Below are positions 16,656 through 25,413 of a stretch of DNA of 64,000 nucleotides, piece by piece. The stretch's first letter is position 1. Every line of letters begins with the position of its first letter. Below the pieces are notes generated by a model. That model made no database searches. It saw only the letters and a program-made list of their open reading frames with translations, and was not told the origin of the DNA. Where the stretch lies: positions 4,438 through 68,437 of the forward strand of contig CAYNJC010000023.1 in the NCBI GenBank assembly GCA_964397565.1. The letters run 5' to 3'. A program made the translations under genes and the position numbers. Source of the DNA: JAPLST01 sp964397565. GTDB taxonomy: Bacteria > Auribacterota > UBA3054 > JAPLST01.

Positions 16656-19600
16656 ATGCACAGCAACACGCGGAGAAGTTTGTGCACCTTGGCACTGCTG
16701 ATATTGGCAGCCGTCATGATCCGCATTGCCACCGCGGCACCCGTGCAACTTGATGACGTCTGGGTGGACGCCAGTCGCTACGCGCCTGGCGCGACGGTCC
16801 AAGGCAGCGCCGTGCTGCGCAACACCAGCGGCGCCGCCGTCATCTGCACCGTCGCCGTGCAGGTGACGCAGCTGGCGACGCCGGTCGCAACGGTGACCGC
16901 GCCGCCCGTGCTGGTGCCAGCCGCCGGCGTGACCACGGCAACGTTTGCCTGGCTGCCGCCCGCGCGCGATTTCACCGGCTATTTGCTGGAGCTCAGTGCC
17001 ACGGCCGGCGGCGTGACCTCCGCGCCGCTGAGCACGGCCGTGGACGTGTCGTCCGACTGGCACGTCTTCCCGCGCTATGGCTATCTTTCCGCTTACGGCG
17101 CGCTCAGCACGACTGAGATTAACGCGACCATCGAGCAGCTCAACCGCTATCATCTCAACGGGCTGCAGTTCTACGACTGGCAGAACTACAAGCACCACAT
17201 CCCGTTGGCGGGCACGGTTGCCGATCCGGCGTCAAGCTGGCCTGACATTGCCAACCGCGACAATCGTTTTCTGACGGTGACACGCTATCTCACCGCCGCG
17301 CATGCACGCCGCATGACGTGCATGAATTACAACTTGCTGTATGGCGCCTCGTCGAACTGCTATGCCGATGGGCTGCAACCGCAATGGGGCTTGTATGACG
17401 ACGCCGCGCACACGACGCAGATGACGCACGGACCGCTGCCCGGCAGCTGGGCCACGCCGTACATCAACGTGTTCAACCCCCTCCACGCCGACTGGCGCAA
17501 CTGGATTTTCAGCGAGGAGGAAAAAGTCTTCAAGGTGTTTGGCTTTGATGGCTGGCATGTCGACCAGTTGGGCAGGAACGGCTACAGTTGGGAGGGCGCC
17601 GGCATTGACATGGCGTCCGCCTATGGCTCATTTTTGAGCGCGGCGCGCACGCGCCTTGGCAAACGCTATACCTTCAATGCCGTGAACGAGTGGGGCAACG
17701 CCAACGTGGCCGACACGGTCGACTTCATGTACGTCGAAGTCTGGCCGGGCAGCAGCGAGACGTACAGCCGTTATCTCGGCTTTCAGTGGATGTTTGAGCA
17801 TTGCCGGACCTGGTCGGGCAACCTGAAGAATATTGTCTTTGCCGCCTATATGAATCGCAACGCCGCCACGTTCAACACCACGTCGGTGCTGCTGGCGGAC
17901 GCCGCCATCTACGCCACCGGCGGCGCGCATCTCGAACTGGGTGATCACGGCTTGCTGGGCAATGAGTACTTCCCCAACACCACGAAGACCGCCAGCGCCA
18001 CGCTGATGATGCGCCTGCGCCGCTATTACGACGTCATTACCGCCTATCAAAACATGCTGCGCGACCGCGATGTCGTCAGCATCACGCGCGATGTTGCGTC
18101 GGCGATGCTGCCGCTCAGCACCTGGGACGAGCCCGGGCACGTCTGGAGCTTTGCGCGCCAGAAGCGCAACATGGAAATCCTGCACCTGATCAATTTGACG
18201 TCACTGACCACCAATGCCTGGAACGACGCCAACGGCACCTACGCCGCGCCGGCCGTGATCAGCAACGCCACGATTCAGTACTTCACCGACCGGCAGATCG
18301 ATAGCGTGACCTTGGTGTCGCCCGATTATGCCCTCGGCGCGCCGGTCGCGGTGGCGTTCAGCACGAATCCCGTTGGCGGGCGCGCGTGTGTCACCTGTCC
18401 CCTGCCCTTCCTGCAATATTGGAGCATGCTGCTGTTTCGCACTGCGCCACGCACCCATTACATTAGTGCCGGCGCGCAACACACCTTTGACGGGCGGACG
18501 CCGGCCACGGCGTTTCGCACCATTTATGAGGCCGATCAAGCAATCAGCTACGGCAACGGTGACACCGTCTTGATTGATGCGGGCACGACCAACGGCGCGC
18601 TCGGCTATGTCTACAACAGCGGCGGGCCGGCCGGCGCGGTCTCGCGTTTCCAGCGCCTGCGCGACGCCACAACGGCCAACGACATCACCATTGCCGGCAT
18701 CAACGGCATGCCGGTGATTGTGGCCGAATATCCGCCGGTGCAGTTGCATGGCGTGCGCTACAATTGCACGATCAGCAACCTTGCGTTCGTGGTCAGCAAC
18801 GGCCCGGCCGTCGCGGTGGCGAACCAAAGCAGTTATGCCGCTGATCCGAGTGTCGGCGCGAGCGCGCGTTGGTATCCGGCCAGTGGCGGCAACATAGTGA
18901 TTGCGCAGTGTCTGATCTCGAATCTGACGGCCGCGTCGGCAATTGTCTTCGGCGTCAACGGCTCCTTTGGCGGGCGCGAGAATGCCGACATCTACACGGT
19001 GATCAAAGGCGCGCAGATCATCGGCAACCGGATCCACGTGGCGGGCGCGGGCGCCGTGGCCGGCGCGCTGCGCTTCAACCAGTATGGCGGCGGTACGGAC
19101 GTGCTGATCGCCAACAACGCCATCCGCGGCCCGGGCATGAGTGCCAGCGGCGCGGCGGATGCCATCACTGTGGCGTGGAACAGCGGCAAGGACACGGCCT
19201 TTGTGATCAGCAACAATCAGATCCATGGCTGGTCCGGTCACGCGCTGGCGCTGGATATCGGCGCCAGCGAGATCCGCGAAAACGTGATCTGGGATGTCGG
19301 CGGCCCGGCCGTGCAAGTGGATGGCGGCGTGGCCGGCGGCACGCCCAATATTTTTGTGAACAACACGATTTGGAATGTGAATGGCAATTGCGCCCAGACG
19401 CAATATGACAGCACAGCGACGAATTGGTGGATCAACAACCTGTTCCTGCGGGGCGCGGTGGGCGCCTATGTTTGCTGGAGCGGTGGTGGCGCGCGCAACA
19501 TGTTTGACGCCTGCCTGAGCTATGATGTGACGCAGATGTACAACACCGATGCCACAGAAGCCGGCGCGAATTACTGGTACTACGATCCCGGCGTGCTGAC

Positions 19601-19808
19601 GACCAATCGGAACAGCGACGCGTTTCTCGCATTGGAGTATCACACGTCGAGCACGCAGGCGTTGTACTGCGGGTCGGCGCGGTATGGCGGCCGGAACTGG
19701 CTGGGCGTGGGCGGCGGCATCCAAGGCGGCGCGCCGCTGGATATTCCTGAACCGATGGCGGCGCTCGTGCTGCTCGTTTGCCTGCCTGCATGGTGGAGAC
19801 AGCGATGA
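16656..19808 (+). CDS. GH66 dextranase/cycloisomaltooligosaccharide glucanotransferase-like enzyme with C-terminal beta-helix and PEP-CTERM tail
   Basis: 1050 residues, secreted (signal peptide 1-28 from ATG 16656; an earlier TTG at 16641 is less likely). Numbering from that TTG: an N-terminal Ig-like domain (34-137) precedes a GH66 barrel beginning FPRYGYLSAYG (143) with YHLNGLQFYDWQNYKHH (170-186). The candidate nucleophile is D308 in FDGWHVDQLG and the acid/base E366 in DFMYVEVW, both conserved in GH66. From about 615 onward the protein is a right-handed parallel beta-helix with repeated NNxI/SNNxI turns. The end IPEPMAALVLLVCLPAWWRQ plus R is a PEP-CTERM tail. GH66 acts on alpha-1,6-glucan; whether this is hydrolase or transglycosylase is open. 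The stop overlaps the GH31 start (ATGA). Confidence 0.82.
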   Translation: MHSNTRRSLCTLALLILAAVMIRIATAAPVQLDDVWVDASRYAPGATVQGSAVLRNTSGAAVICTVAVQVTQLATPVATVTAPPVLVPAAGVTTATFAWLPPARDFTGYLLELSATAGGVTSAPLSTAVDVSSDWHVFPRYGYLSAYGALSTTEINATIEQLNRYHLNGLQFYDWQNYKHHIPLAGTVADPASSWPDIANRDNRFLTVTRYLTAAHARRMTCMNYNLLYGASSNCYADGLQPQWGLYDDAAHTTQMTHGPLPGSWATPYINVFNPLHADWRNWIFSEEEKVFKVFGFDGWHVDQLGRNGYSWEGAGIDMASAYGSFLSAARTRLGKRYTFNAVNEWGNANVADTVDFMYVEVWPGSSETYSRYLGFQWMFEHCRTWSGNLKNIVFAAYMNRNAATFNTTSVLLADAAIYATGGAHLELGDHGLLGNEYFPNTTKTASATLMMRLRRYYDVITAYQNMLRDRDVVSITRDVASAMLPLSTWDEPGHVWSFARQKRNMEILHLINLTSLTTNAWNDANGTYAAPAVISNATIQYFTDRQIDSVTLVSPDYALGAPVAVAFSTNPVGGRACVTCPLPFLQYWSMLLFRTAPRTHYISAGAQHTFDGRTPATAFRTIYEADQAISYGNGDTVLIDAGTTNGALGYVYNSGGPAGAVSRFQRLRDATTANDITIAGINGMPVIVAEYPPVQLHGVRYNCTISNLAFVVSNGPAVAVANQSSYAADPSVGASARWYPASGGNIVIAQCLISNLTAASAIVFGVNGSFGGRENADIYTVIKGAQIIGNRIHVAGAGAVAGALRFNQYGGGTDVLIANNAIRGPGMSASGAADAITVAWNSGKDTAFVISNNQIHGWSGHALALDIGASEIRENVIWDVGGPAVQVDGGVAGGTPNIFVNNTIWNVNGNCAQTQYDSTATNWWINNLFLRGAVGAYVCWSGGGARNMFDACLSYDVTQMYNTDATEAGANYWYYDPGVLTTNRNSDAFLALEYHTSSTQALYCGSARYGGRNWLGVGGGIQGGAPLDIPEPMAALVLLVCLPAWWRQR

Positions 19809-21961
19809 AGGCCCTGGGTGTGCTGGTGCTGATCGCCTGTGCGGTCAGCGTTTCCACCAGTGCGGCGGCGGTGCGCGCATGGCATCTGGTCAAGGGCGCG
19901 CCGGCGCACCCCTATCCGCTAGTCACTGCAGTGCTGGCAAGCAATCTGTGGCATGCCAACGTTGGTCTGCCCGCGCCCCAGGTGACCATTGGCAGAACGA
20001 ATGCCACCATTGCAATCGCGCTCACGGCGAACGAGGCGCTGGTGGGCGCCGGCAATTTGAATGTGCGTGGAACCCGCCGGGTCGTGTGGTGCGAGGACAC
20101 CTATGCGTCGCACGATCCGGCCTATTTTGTCAGCTCATTTTTGGTTAGCTCGCGCGGCTACGGCATTTTCATCAATTGCAGCGGTCGGGTCGTGATGGAT
20201 TGCGGCGCGAGCGATCCGCACACGCTGCGCATCACGGTGCCCGAACCGGGCATTGACGCCTACGTGTTTCGCGGCACGCCGCAAGAAATCACCGCGGCTT
20301 ATACGGCCTTGGTTGGCCGGCCGCGGCCGGTGCCGCCGTGGGTTTTCACGCCGTGGTTCTCGCGCAATTCATACATGAGCGCCCAGGAGATCGACCAGGT
20401 CCTGGCGGAAGGGCGCACGCGTGGATTTCGTCCCGGCGCCGTCGTGCTCGAGTGCTGGGCGGAGTCGCTGCAAAATTTCACCTTCGAGACCAATCGTTTT
20501 CCGCAGCCGGCCGTGTGGATCAATGGCCTGCACACGCAAGGCGTATACGTCGTCCTGTGGGAAACCCCGAGCATTTGGACGCACGCGCCAAGCTATGCGG
20601 TGGCCCGGTCCAACGATTTTCTGGTGCGCAACGCCGATGGCAGCGAGTTGGTGGTGACCTGGCTGGAGGGCGGGCGCAAGATTGATTTCCGCAAGCCCGC
20701 CGCACGGCAGTGGTGGCAATCACTGCATGCGCCGCTGATTGCTATGGGCGTCGACGGCTTCAAGACCGATGGCGGCGAGCGCATGCCCGATCCGTTCTTC
20801 CACAATCTGCATCCGTACTATTATCAGAAGACGGTGTTCGACGCCTTCGCACAAGCAGGCCGCGCAGGGATCACCTTTGCCCGCTCCGCCAGTCCGCCCT
20901 GCGCGGGCTTGTCGACCGTCTGGGCCGGTGATCAACCGGCGGAATGGCCGTTTCTACCGACACTCGTGCGCCTTGGTCTCGGCGCGGCCATCGCCGGCTT
21001 TCCGTTCTGGGGCCACGACATCGGCGGCTATTCCGGCACGCCCTCGCAGGAGTTGTATATCCGCTGGCTCCAGTTTGGCACTTTCTCCCCCATCATGCAG
21101 TTGCACGGCGTCACGCCGCGCGAGCCGTGGTATTTCGGCGACACGGCGGAGCGGATCGCCCGGAAGTACTTCGCCATTCGCGAACGCTTGCAGCCCTATC
21201 TCTTCGCCATGGCCAGCAATGTCTACAGTCATGGCGCGCCGTTGATGCGCCCCATGGCGTGGGCCTATCCGCAGTGTGCGGAAGCATGGAACGTGACCGA
21301 TGCGTACCTGTTTGGCGAGACGTTGCTGGTCGCGCCGATAGTGAGACCGGCGCCGCGCGCACCCATTCCCGCGGCGCTGTTGCGCACGCCGGACGGCCAG
21401 CCCGGACTGCGCGGCGAGTATTTCAACAACATGCAGTGCAGCGGCGCGCCAGTTATTGTGCAGCGCACCGCCACGGTCGACTTCAACTGGCGGCAGGGCA
21501 AGCCCGCGGCCACGTCCGACGCCGATCATTTTTCCGCGCGCTGGAACGGCACGCTTGGGCCGATGCCGACATCCGGCGTCTACGCCATCACGGTCGCCTG
21601 CGACGATGGCGCGCGCCTGTGGCTGGACGATGCGCTGGTCATTGACCAATGGGCGCACCGGCCCTTGGCGGAGCACACGGCCCTGGTCACGTTGACCAAG
21701 GGACAGACCTGTCGCATCAAGCTCGACTATTACGAAAATACCGGCGAGGCGCAATGCCGCCTGCTCTGGTCGCCGCCCGGGCCCGCGCAGGCGGCGCGCC
21801 GCGTCTGGCTGCCGCCCGGCACCTGGGTGGATGCCTGGTCGGGCACGCGCCACACCGGCCCCGGCTACGTCACCTGCCGCACCACTATTGAAAACCTGCC
21901 CGTCTTTATCGCGGCGCGCCACTACCGCGCACTGCACCGCGTCTTCGCCTCGCTTCCGTAA
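19805..21961 (+). CDS. GH31 alpha-glucosidase-family enzyme with inserted PA14 domain
   Basis: 718 residues with signal peptide at 1-22 (MKALGVLVLIACAVSVSTSA and two more residues). GH31 N-terminal beta-domain to about 175, barrel from PPWVFTPWFSRN; candidate nucleophile D322 in GVDGFKTDGGE and acid/base D376 in WAGDQPAEW; FWGHDIGGYSG near 401-411 is also family-typical. A PA14 domain (about 534-660, GLRGEYFNN to RLLWSPPGP) is inserted between LLVAPIVRPA and RRVWLPPGTWVDAWSG, which are normally continuous. PA14 probably binds glycan. The start ATG overlaps the GH66 stop by 4 bp. Likely role: trimming isomalto- or malto-oligosaccharides outside the cytoplasm; exact linkage is not known. Confidence 0.87.
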   Translation: MKALGVLVLIACAVSVSTSAAAVRAWHLVKGAPAHPYPLVTAVLASNLWHANVGLPAPQVTIGRTNATIAIALTANEALVGAGNLNVRGTRRVVWCEDTYASHDPAYFVSSFLVSSRGYGIFINCSGRVVMDCGASDPHTLRITVPEPGIDAYVFRGTPQEITAAYTALVGRPRPVPPWVFTPWFSRNSYMSAQEIDQVLAEGRTRGFRPGAVVLECWAESLQNFTFETNRFPQPAVWINGLHTQGVYVVLWETPSIWTHAPSYAVARSNDFLVRNADGSELVVTWLEGGRKIDFRKPAARQWWQSLHAPLIAMGVDGFKTDGGERMPDPFFHNLHPYYYQKTVFDAFAQAGRAGITFARSASPPCAGLSTVWAGDQPAEWPFLPTLVRLGLGAAIAGFPFWGHDIGGYSGTPSQELYIRWLQFGTFSPIMQLHGVTPREPWYFGDTAERIARKYFAIRERLQPYLFAMASNVYSHGAPLMRPMAWAYPQCAEAWNVTDAYLFGETLLVAPIVRPAPRAPIPAALLRTPDGQPGLRGEYFNNMQCSGAPVIVQRTATVDFNWRQGKPAATSDADHFSARWNGTLGPMPTSGVYAITVACDDGARLWLDDALVIDQWAHRPLAEHTALVTLTKGQTCRIKLDYYENTGEAQCRLLWSPPGPAQAARRVWLPPGTWVDAWSGTRHTGPGYVTCRTTIENLPVFIAARHYRALHRVFASLP

Positions 21962-21982
21962 CCCAACTTCCAGGAACACCAC

Positions 21983-23878
21983 ATGAGAATCGTATGCATC
22001 ATCGCCGCATTCGCCTGTGCCTCACTGGCCCACGCCATCACCATTGACGGTGCCAACATCACCGGCGATTTTGCGCAGGCGGACGCCGCCACGTTTCAAG
22101 ACACGCCGTCCAACTGGGGTTTTGAACGCTTCCTGGCCAGCATGTATGCCATGACGAACGACACGGCGCTGTTGCTGGGCATCGGCGCAAACCTTGGCTG
22201 GGAGAGCATGACGCTGTTCTTCGATGTCGATCCCAATGCCGGCTCTAATGTCTATCCCGATTTCAGTGGCTACCTTGACGGCGAAGCGCGCGCCAAATTT
22301 ACCGGCATGACCTTCGACACCAATTTCACGCCCGACCTTGCCATTACCTTTACGCGCTGGCAGAATGGGCAACCTGATGAAGGCTGCCATTTGGGTTGGC
22401 ACAACATCAATCTGAAGCAATCCACCTCATGGGGCAAGCACAATAACACGCCCAACCCGTACGTGTTTACCAATGAAGGGGTCATCTTTGCCTTTGTCTC
22501 GGCCGGGTATCTGGACAGCACCAATTGGGTGCATGAATGGGATCTCGGTTTCGAGTTGAGCATTCCGTTCACATGGTTGGCGCCGACCACCAACACGGTC
22601 AAGATCATGGCGCAAATCGACGGTTGGGATGGCCAATGGGTCGCCAACCAGACCTTGTCACCAAGTCATAATGACGAGAGTCTGACCAATTCATGGGCGC
22701 CGGACCGCCGCTACGATCTCATCCCTGGCCCGCAGTTCCTCACGATCGGCGCGCCGAGCATGCAACGCATCCTGCAGGCATCCGCCTCCCAATCGCAGAC
22801 ACGCCTGTTCGCGCTCAGTAGCGTCAATCAATTCGAGGCGCAGGCATTGGATGGCGTGCCGCCCTATACCTTCCAGTGGGATCTCGGCAACGGTTTCAGC
22901 ACCAACATCGCGACTTTCACTTATGCTTATTCCGTTGACGGCGTCTATGGTGCGCGTGCCATAGTCAGCGACAGCGACGGCGGCGCCGTGACCGCCACGC
23001 TGGCCACGGTCACCGTCATGCCCGCCACGTTGGTGGATGGTTTGAATATTCCTGGCGATTTCGCCGGCCATGGCACGACGGTGGTGCAGGACACCGCCAG
23101 CAACTGGGGCGAGGCTAGCGTGCCCGGCACTGGTTCGGAACTCGACCGGTTGCACGCGTTTTCGCAAGAGGATATGTTGTATGCCGGCGTGTGCGGCAAC
23201 ATGTACACGGGCCTGACTGAACGCGTCTTGTGCGTCTTTATTGATGGCAGCCGCGCGAGCGGCACCAACGTCATGCCGGCCGTGACCGCCGGCAATCCCG
23301 CCAAACTGGCCAATCTCGAGGGCCTGACGTTTGATGAGGGTTTCACACCGGATAAAGTCCTGCTCTTCTCGATTGGCGCCTGGTACGACTATTGGGTTGA
23401 TTACTACGAGATCGATCTCAACACCAACACGTGGTGGTCCGACAAGACTGAATGGCACAGCATCTTCGATCCGTTCCAGCGCAGCTATCAGCTCATCAGC
23501 AACGAGCTGGCCGGAATTGCGGCCTTTAACAATCTGAACACCGCCGCCAATCCGGCCAACGCCACCAATGGCTTCGAATGCATGCTGCAGTACGACCTGC
23601 TCTATCACGGCATCCCGCCCGCCCAGCGCGACGACACTGTGCGGCTGCAGGCGGTGATCTTTAACTATGCGACCGGCTATTTGGCTAACCAGTCCCTGCC
23701 GGGTATCGCTGGCAGCAGCGCCGGCTATGGTCCCGCCGCCAGTGTCAATTATGCCAGTGTGCCGGGCAATCAATTCATCGAGATTGCCGCGCCGGTCATC
23801 CCGGAGTGCAGCCTGTGCGGCGCACTGCTCATGGCGGCGTGCGCCCTTGCCCGCCGCGCGTGCGGGAACCACGCATGA
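21983..23878 (+). CDS. secreted PKD-domain protein with duplicated unknown domain and PEP-CTERM-like tail
   Basis: 631 residues with signal peptide 1-18. Two copies of the same domain, about 20-250 (ITIDGANITGDFA, DTPSNWG, TFDTNFTPD) and 345-600 (TLVDGLNIPGDFA, DTASNWG, TFDEGFTPD), flank a PKD-type domain near 265-345 (GVPPYTFQWDLGNG). The repeated domain is known to me only as part of secreted proteins of this bacterial group and may bind carbohydrate. The end is IPECSLCGALLMAACALARR, where the PEP motif has become PEC. It is in the glucan operon, 21 bp after GH31, and its stop overlaps the GH13 start. Confidence 0.78.
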   Translation: MRIVCIIAAFACASLAHAITIDGANITGDFAQADAATFQDTPSNWGFERFLASMYAMTNDTALLLGIGANLGWESMTLFFDVDPNAGSNVYPDFSGYLDGEARAKFTGMTFDTNFTPDLAITFTRWQNGQPDEGCHLGWHNINLKQSTSWGKHNNTPNPYVFTNEGVIFAFVSAGYLDSTNWVHEWDLGFELSIPFTWLAPTTNTVKIMAQIDGWDGQWVANQTLSPSHNDESLTNSWAPDRRYDLIPGPQFLTIGAPSMQRILQASASQSQTRLFALSSVNQFEAQALDGVPPYTFQWDLGNGFSTNIATFTYAYSVDGVYGARAIVSDSDGGAVTATLATVTVMPATLVDGLNIPGDFAGHGTTVVQDTASNWGEASVPGTGSELDRLHAFSQEDMLYAGVCGNMYTGLTERVLCVFIDGSRASGTNVMPAVTAGNPAKLANLEGLTFDEGFTPDKVLLFSIGAWYDYWVDYYEIDLNTNTWWSDKTEWHSIFDPFQRSYQLISNELAGIAAFNNLNTAANPANATNGFECMLQYDLLYHGIPPAQRDDTVRLQAVIFNYATGYLANQSLPGIAGSSAGYGPAASVNYASVPGNQFIEIAAPVIPECSLCGALLMAACALARRACGNHA

Positions 23879-25299
23879 AGGCGCCGGCATGGTTGAGCAC
23901 GGCCGTTTTCTATCAAGTCTACCCCCAATCTTTTTATGACACCAATGGCGATGGCATTGGTGATCTGCCGGGCGTGATCGAGAAGTTGGACTACATTCGC
24001 TGGCTTGGCTGCAACGCCATCTGGTTGAATCCGTGCTTTGTCTCGCCGTTCCTGGATGCCGGCTACGATGTTGCCGACTACTATCACGTGGCGCCGCGCT
24101 ATGGCACCGATGCCGATTTGCTGCGCCTGTTCGCCGCGGCGCGCGCACGCGGCATCCGCGTCTTTCTCGATCTGGTGCCCGGCCACACCTCGGTCGCGCA
24201 TCCCTGGTTCAAGGCTTCCTGCCGGCATCAGCGCAATCGCTACTCCGACTATTACATTTGGACCTCGGACATCTGGGACGACGCGCGCGGCCTGCGCGCG
24301 GTCAACGGCTACGCCGAGCGGCGCGGCAATTTCGTCACCAATTTCTTCTGGTGCCAGCCGGCGCTTAATTATGGTTTCGGCACGCCGGATCCGGCGGCAC
24401 CGTGGCAGCAACCCACCGGTGCGCCTGGCCCGCGCGCCGTGCGGGCGGAAATCAAAAAAATAATGCGCCATTGGCTCGATCATGGCGCGGCCGGCTTCCG
24501 CGTCGATATGGCGGATTCGCTCGTGAAAAACGACCCGGGCCTGCGCGAGACCAACAAGCTCTGGCAGGACATGCGCGCCATGCTCGACCGCGACTACCCC
24601 GATGCTGCGCTGGTCTCCGAGTGGTCCTATCCGATCAACGCCATCCGCGCCGGCTTTCACATGGATTTCGTGGCCCAGTTCAACGTGCCGATTTTCAATC
24701 CGCTCTTCCGCGCACCCGGCGACGCCTGGGGCACCCGCGCTTACTTCAACGCCCGCGGCGAAGGCGACGCCGCCGCGCCGCTGGATGAGTATCTGCGCCA
24801 TTACCGCGCCACCAAGGCACGTGGCTATATTTGCTTTCAAAGCGCCAATCACGACATGGCGCGCATGAGCGCCGGCCGCACGCCGCGCGAAATCGAGGTG
24901 GCCATGGCATTCATCCTGACCATGCCGGGCGTGCCGTTCATTTATTACGGCGATGAGATCGGCCTGCGCATGCCGCACGGACTGGCCTCCAAGGAAGGCG
25001 GCTATCAACGCACCGGCACACGCACGCCCATGCAATGGAGCGCGGCCGGCAACTTTGTTCCGCTGTTCCTCCGCCCACACACGTATCCGCTCATCTTTCT
25101 GCGCCGCACCGGGCGCACGCGCATCGTGGTGGCACTCAATCCCGCCAACCGTCCGGTGCGCGCGTCATTCACCGTGCCAGGCGCGCCGGGCAGTGCCGAA
25201 TTGCTGCTTGGTCGCGGCGTCTCCATCGCCTGCCGCAACACCACCTGGACGGCGCACCTGCAGGGCGTCTCGTACGGCATCTTCGCCGTGCGCCACTAG
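23875..25299 (+). CDS. GH13 alpha-amylase-family glucosidase, cytoplasmic
   Basis: 474 residues with no signal peptide, so probably acts on imported oligosaccharides. Classical GH13 regions: YDVADYYHVAP near 64-74, LDLVPGHTS near 98-106 (region I, normally DxVxNH), GFRVDMADS near 207-215 with nucleophile D211, SEWSYP near 248-253 with acid/base E249, and SANHDMAR near 323-330 with D327. Similar in length to oligo-1,6-glucosidases and trehalulose/trehalose synthases; linkage is undetermined. The start ATG overlaps the previous stop in ATGA. It is the last gene of the LacI-controlled set. Confidence 0.88.
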   Translation: MKAPAWLSTAVFYQVYPQSFYDTNGDGIGDLPGVIEKLDYIRWLGCNAIWLNPCFVSPFLDAGYDVADYYHVAPRYGTDADLLRLFAAARARGIRVFLDLVPGHTSVAHPWFKASCRHQRNRYSDYYIWTSDIWDDARGLRAVNGYAERRGNFVTNFFWCQPALNYGFGTPDPAAPWQQPTGAPGPRAVRAEIKKIMRHWLDHGAAGFRVDMADSLVKNDPGLRETNKLWQDMRAMLDRDYPDAALVSEWSYPINAIRAGFHMDFVAQFNVPIFNPLFRAPGDAWGTRAYFNARGEGDAAAPLDEYLRHYRATKARGYICFQSANHDMARMSAGRTPREIEVAMAFILTMPGVPFIYYGDEIGLRMPHGLASKEGGYQRTGTRTPMQWSAAGNFVPLFLRPHTYPLIFLRRTGRTRIVVALNPANRPVRASFTVPGAPGSAELLLGRGVSIACRNTTWTAHLQGVSYGIFAVRH

Positions 25300-25399
25300 A
25301 TACCACCGTTGCCGCCCGCCCTGCCGCGCGATGTTCGGTGCGGGTATTCGGTATTTAGCAACCGCGTTTTTCGCGGCCGTCTGAAATGCTCCGTTTTGC

Positions 25400-25405
25400 T
25401 ATACT
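25400..25405 (+). promoter_or_regulatory. -10 box giving a near-leaderless transcript
   Basis: TATACT preceded by TTTGC lies 8 bp before the ATG at 25414, so transcription should begin at or within two bases of the start codon. No good -35 hexamer is present. The spacer 25300-25399 also holds CCGCG-TTTTT-CGCGG, a weak hairpin that might end the glucan operon. Confidence 0.5.
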
Positions 25406-25413
25406 AGCCGATT

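Noticed and set aside
18201..19724. A 507-codon minus-strand frame opposite the GH66 beta-helix.
   Set aside because: Antisense shadow of the repeated GC-rich helix; no domain, no ribosome site.
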